From contig JAIXZY010000071.1 in the NCBI GenBank assembly GCA_027489355.1, positions 1 to 64,000 of the forward strand: a stretch of DNA of 64,000 nt, read 5' to 3'. The DNA comes from Paracoccaceae bacterium. GTDB taxonomy: Bacteria; Pseudomonadota; Alphaproteobacteria; Rhodobacterales; Rhodobacteraceae. The notes beneath the pieces are model-generated. The model ran no database searches. It was not told the DNA's origin and was given only the letters and a program-made list of their open reading frames with translations. The translations under genes and the position numbers were made by a program. The stretch's first letter is position 1; every line of letters starts with the position of its first letter. Shown here piece after piece: positions 59,663 through 64,000 of the stretch.

Positions 59663-61074
59663 AGCTGGTCTCCGATCAGGAACTCGACCGCCCGGTCCAG
59701 CCGGATATGCGGCGGGCCTTCCCCCGGCCGCAGGTTCAGCCGGGCAGGCGCAAAGGTCATCAGGCTGTAATCCGCGTCAAGCCAGGCCTCTGCCCCCTCC
59801 CGCGCCGGGGACAACAGGCGCGAGGGGTCCGACGGCAGCGCGCCGGGATACATCAACGCGGGCTTCCCCGTGGACTGCAGCACGCCCCGCACCGCCGGAA
59901 CCTCCACCCCGTCGCGCGTCACCACCTCCTCCACCGTCGCCCTCAGACTGGCCAGGGACATTGCCTCGGTCCGCGCTCCAGAGAAATCGGCCCGCTGCTT
60001 CGCCTCTGCCAGCAAGGATTCCGTAATCGCTGTCAGGGCCGGGTGCTGTTCATGGTGCAGATGGTCGGCCTTGGTCGCGGCAAACAGGATGCGTTCGACC
60101 CGATGCGCGCCGAAGATCGATGAGAGCCAGCTGTTCCGGCCCGGACGGAAGGTCGACAGCACCTCGGCCATGACCCGCCGCAGGTCCTCGACCGCGCGCG
60201 GCCCCTGGTGGATCGCGCCCAGCACGTCCGCCAGCACGACCTGCCGGTCGATCCTGGCGAAATGGTCGCGGAAGAACGGGCGGACGACCTTGGACTTGTA
60301 GGCCTCGTACCGCCGCTCCATCTCGCGCCAGAGGCTGTTGCGGCCCGTCGTGGCGGGCTTCGGCAGGGGCGCGAAGGTCAGCACGGGCGAGCCGGCAAGG
60401 TCGCCGGGCAGCAGGAACCGCCCGGGGGTCACGTCGACCCGGCCCTTGTCGCGGGCGGCGGTGAGGTAGGCTGTGAATGTCTCGGCCAGTTGCCGAATCT
60501 TCGCCTCATCCAGCCTCAGCGCCCCGTCTTCGGCGCGGGCCAGCGCCAGATAGGCCGCGGCTTCGGGTCGCCGTTCCAGCCGGGCGAGCGTGCCCTCGGA
60601 CCAGATCTCGTAGGTCTGGTCAAGCAGCGACAGGTCCAGAAGCCACTCGCCCGGATAATCGACGATGTCGAGATGCAGTGTCCGCGGCCCGCGCCATCCG
60701 GCGAAGAACCCGGCAGGCTGGACGCGGAACGAGAGGCGAAGCTCCGAGATGGCGCGGGTCGAGGCGGGCCAGCGCGGCTGATCCCCCGTCAGGGCGGCCA
60801 GATGCGCCTCGTAATCGAAGCGGGGCAGCGTCACGTCCGGCTGGGGCTGCAGGTAGACGGCCTGGATGCGGCCCTCGGCCTGGGCCTTCAGCTGCGGCAT
60901 CCGGCCCCGGTTCAGAAGGTTCGCGACAAGCGCCGTGATGAAGACGGTCTTGCCAGCGCGGGACAGGCCGGTCACGCCAAGCCGCAGGGTGGTGTCGAAG
61001 AAGGTCTCGGACAGGCCCGCGCCCACGCCTTCGATCCCGCGGGTGATCCCGTCCGTCAACCCGGAGAATGCCAC
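59659..61074 (-). CDS. YcjX-family GTPase-like protein
   Basis: 471 residues from GTG 61,074, chosen for AAGGAAAGGGA upstream; the frame is open to 61,161 through the palindromic repeat. P-loop GVTGLSRAGKTVFITALVAN at about residues 33-50; 'RTLHLDIVDYPGEWLLDLSL' provides a DxxG-like motif; long C-terminal DUF463 region. Overlaps the YcjF-like gene by 4 nt. Confidence 0.92.
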   Translation of the reverse strand: MAFSGLTDGITRGIEGVGAGLSETFFDTTLRLGVTGLSRAGKTVFITALVANLLNRGRMPQLKAQAEGRIQAVYLQPQPDVTLPRFDYEAHLAALTGDQPRWPASTRAISELRLSFRVQPAGFFAGWRGPRTLHLDIVDYPGEWLLDLSLLDQTYEIWSEGTLARLERRPEAAAYLALARAEDGALRLDEAKIRQLAETFTAYLTAARDKGRVDVTPGRFLLPGDLAGSPVLTFAPLPKPATTGRNSLWREMERRYEAYKSKVVRPFFRDHFARIDRQVVLADVLGAIHQGPRAVEDLRRVMAEVLSTFRPGRNSWLSSIFGAHRVERILFAATKADHLHHEQHPALTAITESLLAEAKQRADFSGARTEAMSLASLRATVEEVVTRDGVEVPAVRGVLQSTGKPALMYPGALPSDPSRLLSPAREGAEAWLDADYSLMTFAPARLNLRPGEGPPHIRLDRAVEFLIGDQL

Positions 61075-61138
61075 GACCCGTCCCTTTCCTTCGTGACGGT
61101 CAAGATAAGTGCGGGCGGGACGGAATGGTAGGGGGTGG

Positions 61139-61166
61139 GTAGGGTGGGCAATATTGCCCACCCTAC
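61139..61166. repeat. 28-bp perfect palindrome (REP-like)
   Basis: GTAGGGTGGGCAAT followed by its exact complement ATTGCCCACCCTAC. Lies between the divergent YcjX and truA genes. Palindromes with this 'GTAGGGTGGGC' arm are abundant intergenic repeats in alphaproteobacteria. Confidence 0.7.
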
Positions 61167-61286
61167 GTTGGCGCCACCCACAGTGGACGGCGCGATCACG
61201 TCCAACGGTTTCAATGGCTTGGCCGCAGGCGTCAGGTCATTCGCCAGGATTGCGCCAGGCCCCGCTTCCGGGGTAGGGAAAAGCCC

Positions 61287-62147
61287 ATGCCCCGCTATGC
61301 GCTTCAGATCGAATACGACGGTGGTCCCTTCGCGGGCTGGCAGCGGCAGGCGGGCGGCCTGCCCTCGGTGCAGGCGGCGGTCGAGCGCGCGCTCGGCAGG
61401 CTGGAGCCCGGCCCCCATACCATCGCCGCCGCCGGGCGCACCGATGCCGGGGTGCACGCCACGGCGCAGGTCGCTCATGTCGATCTGACGAAGGACTGGG
61501 ACCCGTTTCGCCTCGCCGCGGCGCTGAACGCGCATCTGCGGCCGGACCCGGTGGCGGTCCTGGCCTGTGCCCGCGTCATGGACGACTTCCACGCCCGCTT
61601 CTCGGCCACCGGACGGCGATACAGCTTCCGCCTCGTCGCCCGCCGCGCGCCCGTGACGCATGACCGGGGCCTCGTCTGGCAGGTGCTGAACCGGCTGGAT
61701 GTGGACGCCATGCGCGCCGGCGCGGCCGAACTGATCGGAAGCCACGACTTCACCACCTTCCGCTCCACCCTCTGCCAGGCAAAAAGCCCGGTGAAGACGC
61801 TGGACCGGATCGACATCGCCGAGCATCCCTACCCGGGCGGCGTCGAGTATCGCTTCGACCTTGCCGCCCGCAGCTTCCTGCACAACCAGGTCCGTTCCAT
61901 CGTCGGCACGCTGGAGCGGGTGGGAACCGGGTCCTGGGCGCCCGAGGATGTGCGCAGGGCGCTGGAAGCCCGCGACCGGGCGGCCTGCGGCCCGGTCTGT
62001 CCGCCGCAAGGGCTCTATCTGGTGGGCGTGACCTATCCGGTCGATCCGTTCGGGCCTGCCGACGGGGCGGAGCCGTCCTTGGGGCATCGAGCCCCGGCGG
62101 ACGGCGCTGCCGCGGTCACAGACGCAGAGGGTCGGGGGTCGGGCTGA
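61287..62147 (+). CDS. truA: tRNA pseudouridine synthase A
   Basis: 286 residues. Catalytic Asp53 in [15 protein letters not shown], '[20 protein letters not shown]', and the C-terminal '[20 protein letters not shown]'. Modifies uridines 38-40 in the anticodon stem-loop of many tRNAs. A 30-residue C-terminal tail beyond the family norm (after [12 protein letters not shown]) is low complexity. Confidence 0.96.
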   Translation: MPRYALQIEYDGGPFAGWQRQAGGLPSVQAAVERALGRLEPGPHTIAAAGRTDAGVHATAQVAHVDLTKDWDPFRLAAALNAHLRPDPVAVLACARVMDDFHARFSATGRRYSFRLVARRAPVTHDRGLVWQVLNRLDVDAMRAGAAELIGSHDFTTFRSTLCQAKSPVKTLDRIDIAEHPYPGGVEYRFDLAARSFLHNQVRSIVGTLERVGTGSWAPEDVRRALEARDRAACGPVCPPQGLYLVGVTYPVDPFGPADGAEPSLGHRAPADGAAAVTDAEGRGSG

Positions 62148-62153
62148 CCGGGC

Positions 62154-62180
62154 TGCCTCCGGCGGGAGTATTTGGGAAAA
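62154..62180. repeat. Short Rhodobacteraceae-type intergenic repeat
   Basis: The stretch TGCCTCCGGCGGGAGTATTT followed by an A-rich run carries a CTCC..GGCGGGAG hairpin. I recognise this 'CCTCCGGCGGGxxTATTT' unit as a frequent intergenic element of Rhodobacteraceae, used as a terminator-like repeat between convergent genes, as here (truA and the response regulator). Confidence 0.5.
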
Positions 62181-62208
62181 GAGCAAGCCCGGGGTTCGGA
62201 AGGCCGGG

Positions 62209-62580
62209 TCAGGGCGCGAGCAGGCGCCGGACCTCGGCGCGGAGGTCCTTCAGCTCGAAGGGTTTGGAGATGAAGCCGTCCGCCCCAAGCTCGATCCCCT
62301 TGCGCCGCTCCAGCGCCGATCCGCGGGCGGTCATCATCAGCACCTTGGTCCGCGCCAGCGCCGGGTCGGTGCGGATCCTTTCGCAGATCTCGTAGCCAGA
62401 CACTTCCGGCAGCATCACGTCCAGCAGCACCAGGTCGGGGTGAGTGTCCCGGATGCGCGGCAGCGCCTCGGCGCCCGAGGCGACGCGGTCGTGGGCATAG
62501 CCCTCGCGCGTGATCAGGAATTCCAGCGCGGTGGCGATGTTGTCCTCGTCCTCGACCACCAGGATGCGGCGCAGGGTCAT
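62209..62580 (-). CDS. Single-domain response regulator
   Basis: 123 residues, receiver domain only. Acidic pair DED at 11-13, phosphoacceptor Asp54 in VLLDVMLPEVSGYEI, Thr in MMTARG and Lys in FISKPFELKDLR. No output domain, so it acts by protein contact or phosphate relay. No kinase gene is adjacent. Confidence 0.93.
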   Translation of the reverse strand: MTLRRILVVEDEDNIATALEFLITREGYAHDRVASGAEALPRIRDTHPDLVLLDVMLPEVSGYEICERIRTDPALARTKVLMMTARGSALERRKGIELGADGFISKPFELKDLRAEVRRLLAP

Positions 62581-62649
62581 CGTTGACCTCCCGCGCCCCT
62601 TGTGCGGGCGCGGCGGATCGGGGAGTGTGGCGCAAAGGGAGGATGATCC

Positions 62650-62922
62650 GTGATCGAGCTTATCCAGTCGCAGCTGATGGACCCGTTCCGCATCGGCCTG
62701 ATCGTGGCGCTGGTGTACACGATGTTCCGCACCCGCGCGGCCACCGGGACGGCCCTGCCGCTGGCCCTGGGCGTGGTGTTCGTCGCGGTGATCCTGCCCT
62801 CGACCCAGGCCCCGGGGACGGCCAGCCTGACCGAGGCCATCGCGGCAGGGATCGTGTCGAACCTGATCATCCTTGGCATCGTGCTGGCCCTTGCCATGAT
62901 CGTCCGGCGGCTGCGCGGCTAG
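62650..62922 (+). CDS. Small membrane protein of unknown function
   Basis: 90 residues from GTG 62,650 with GGGAGGA about 10 bases upstream. Three hydrophobic segments (IGLIVALVYTMFR, ALPLALGVVFVAVILP, AAGIVSNLIILGIVLALAMI) and a basic end RRLRG. Divergent from the response regulator, 69 bp apart. No family recognised. Confidence 0.65.
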   Translation: MIELIQSQLMDPFRIGLIVALVYTMFRTRAATGTALPLALGVVFVAVILPSTQAPGTASLTEAIAAGIVSNLIILGIVLALAMIVRRLRG

Positions 62923-63024
62923 TCGGTTTCCATCCCGGCGGGATCTGCGCCCGGAGAAGCCCAGACGGGCTTGTCGGGGGGCAGAGGCAGGCCGGGGCGC
63001 ATGGCCCCGGCCCGGTCGTCTGCA

Positions 63025-64000
63025 TCAGCGCCCGTCGTCGGCGAAGATGTCCTTCTTGTGGGTGCCGCCCGGAACGAAGAGCGTTCCGATCACCACGGTC
63101 ATCAGCGCGACCACGATCGCATACCACAGGCCCGCATAGATGTTGCCGGTCTGGGCCGAGATCGCGAAGGCCGTCGCGGGCAGGAGGCCCCCGAACCAGC
63201 CGTTGCCGATGTGGTAGGGCAGCGACAGGCCAGAGTAGCGGATGCGGGTCGGGAACAGTTCGACCAGCATGGCCGCGATCGGGCCATAGACCATCGTCAC
63301 CAGCAGGATCAGGTAGGTCAGGATCAGGATGATCGTGATCTTCTGACCGGTGAAGATGTCGATGAAGTGCTCGGCCTTCGCGATCGACGTGTTCTCGGCG
63401 GCGTTGATCGGATAGCCGGCCGCGGTCAGGGCCGCGTTCAGTTCGCCGTCAAAGCGCTTCTTCTCGTCCGCGGCGTTCTCGGCGGTGCCGACATAGCCCT
63501 GGATCACCGTCTCGCCGACCTTGACCGAAGCGACCGACCCGGCCGCAGCGTCTTCGGTGGACGAATTGGCGGACCGCGAGGTCAGGCCGGCCTTCACGAT
63601 GTCGCAGGAGTTGGTGAATTTCGCCGTCCCGACCGGGTTGAACTGGAACGAGCAGTCGGCCGGATCGGCGCTGACGACGATCGGGGTTTCCTGCGCGGCG
63701 GCCAGCACCGGGTTGGCGGTGGTGGTCAGGAACTTGAACACCGGGAAGTAGGTGATGGCGGCGATCAGGCAGCCCGCCAGGATGATCGGCTTGCGGCCGA
63801 TGCGGTCCGACAGCGCCCCGAAGAACAGGAAGCCGCCAGTGCCCAGGATCAGCGACCAGGCGACGAAGACGTTCGCCGAGAAGCTGTCGACCTTGACGAC
63901 GTTCTGCAGGAAGAACAGCGCGTAGAACTGGCCCGAGTACCAGACCACGGCCTGTCCGGCCGTCAGGCCCAAGAGCGCGATCAGGGCGATCTTGCCGTTG
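63025..64000 (-). CDS. MHS-type MFS transporter (partial)
   Basis: The C-terminal 325 residues are present; the N-terminus lies past the right edge. 'LFFGALSDRIGRKPIILAGC' is the MFS loop motif of the metabolite:H+ symporter branch, and 'PIAAMLVELFPTRIRYSGLS' and 'YHIGNGWFGGLLPATAFAI' follow. Between two membrane helices there is an unusually long soluble insert of about 115 residues (63,330-63,730) with two Cys. Substrate unknown, perhaps a dicarboxylate or osmolyte. Confidence 0.88.
   Translation of the reverse strand, partial: NGKIALIALLGLTAGQAVVWYSGQFYALFFLQNVVKVDSFSANVFVAWSLILGTGGFLFFGALSDRIGRKPIILAGCLIAAITYFPVFKFLTTTANPVLAAAQETPIVVSADPADCSFQFNPVGTAKFTNSCDIVKAGLTSRSANSSTEDAAAGSVASVKVGETVIQGYVGTAENAADEKKRFDGELNAALTAAGYPINAAENTSIAKAEHFIDIFTGQKITIILILTYLILLVTMVYGPIAAMLVELFPTRIRYSGLSLPYHIGNGWFGGLLPATAFAISAQTGNIYAGLWYAIVVALMTVVIGTLFVPGGTHKKDIFADDGR

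Overview
The window reads as chromosome from a high-GC alphaproteobacterium, most likely a member of the Rhodobacteraceae/Rhodobacterales. The inference rests on dense GC-rich coding, chained 4-nt start/stop overlaps, the DUF3489-DUF2924-serine recombinase trio, a truA/pth/L25/YcjX-type core with family-typical sequence, and intergenic repeats common in that group. No search could be run, so all family calls are from reading the sequence.

Layout. Positions 1-41,326 look like accessory DNA ending at a tRNA-Ser(GCU) gene (41,327-41,417, minus strand). From the left: the edge of a small DUF7220-like gene, 1.9 kb without a convincing gene but with a cluster of CCTGTT/AACAGG repeats, a small gene paired with a ParB-domain DNA methyltransferase, then a ~6.6 kb SpvB/Rhs-type gene broken by one apparent frameshift. 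It carries a swapped-in AT-richer C-terminal tip and an overlapping membrane-anchored partner. A near-complete type II secretion system (GspK, E, L, M, C/N, D, F, I, J, G and prepilin peptidase) fills 11.8-21.2 kb. A second Rhs gene with a Sec signal peptide, a Cys/Gly-rich tip and a tiny membrane partner follows at 21.4-26.1 kb. Thus the secretion system is bracketed by two Sec-signal Rhs proteins, which suggests a dedicated toxin-export locus; this is the most interesting feature of the window. 

Further along the accessory region are a DUF2235 hydrolase, a small duplicated-motif protein, an XRE/ImmA pair, a TetR-controlled membrane/LysE operon with an Imm11-like gene, a minimal tyrosine recombinase, a two-gene SMC/RecF-like ATPase operon (possible defence), an H-NS-like gene killed by a nonsense codon, and the DUF3489-DUF2924-large serine recombinase cassette next to a second CCTGTT repeat cluster and the tRNA.

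From 41.5 kb to the right edge the content is core-like: a GcvT-family FAD dehydrogenase, a sulfur operon (Crp/Fnr regulator, DUF2892, two YeeE/YedE halves, MBL-fold persulfide dioxygenase-like enzyme), three paralogous small secreted proteins, a D-2-hydroxyacid dehydrogenase, SH3 and CDF genes, an arginine-transaminase operon (TetR, AruH-like, AruI-like) with a perfect palindromic operator, an MFS exporter, L25, an FkbM methyltransferase, Pth, the YcjF/YcjX-like pair, TruA, a single-domain response regulator, a small membrane protein, and an MHS-type MFS transporter cut by the window edge.
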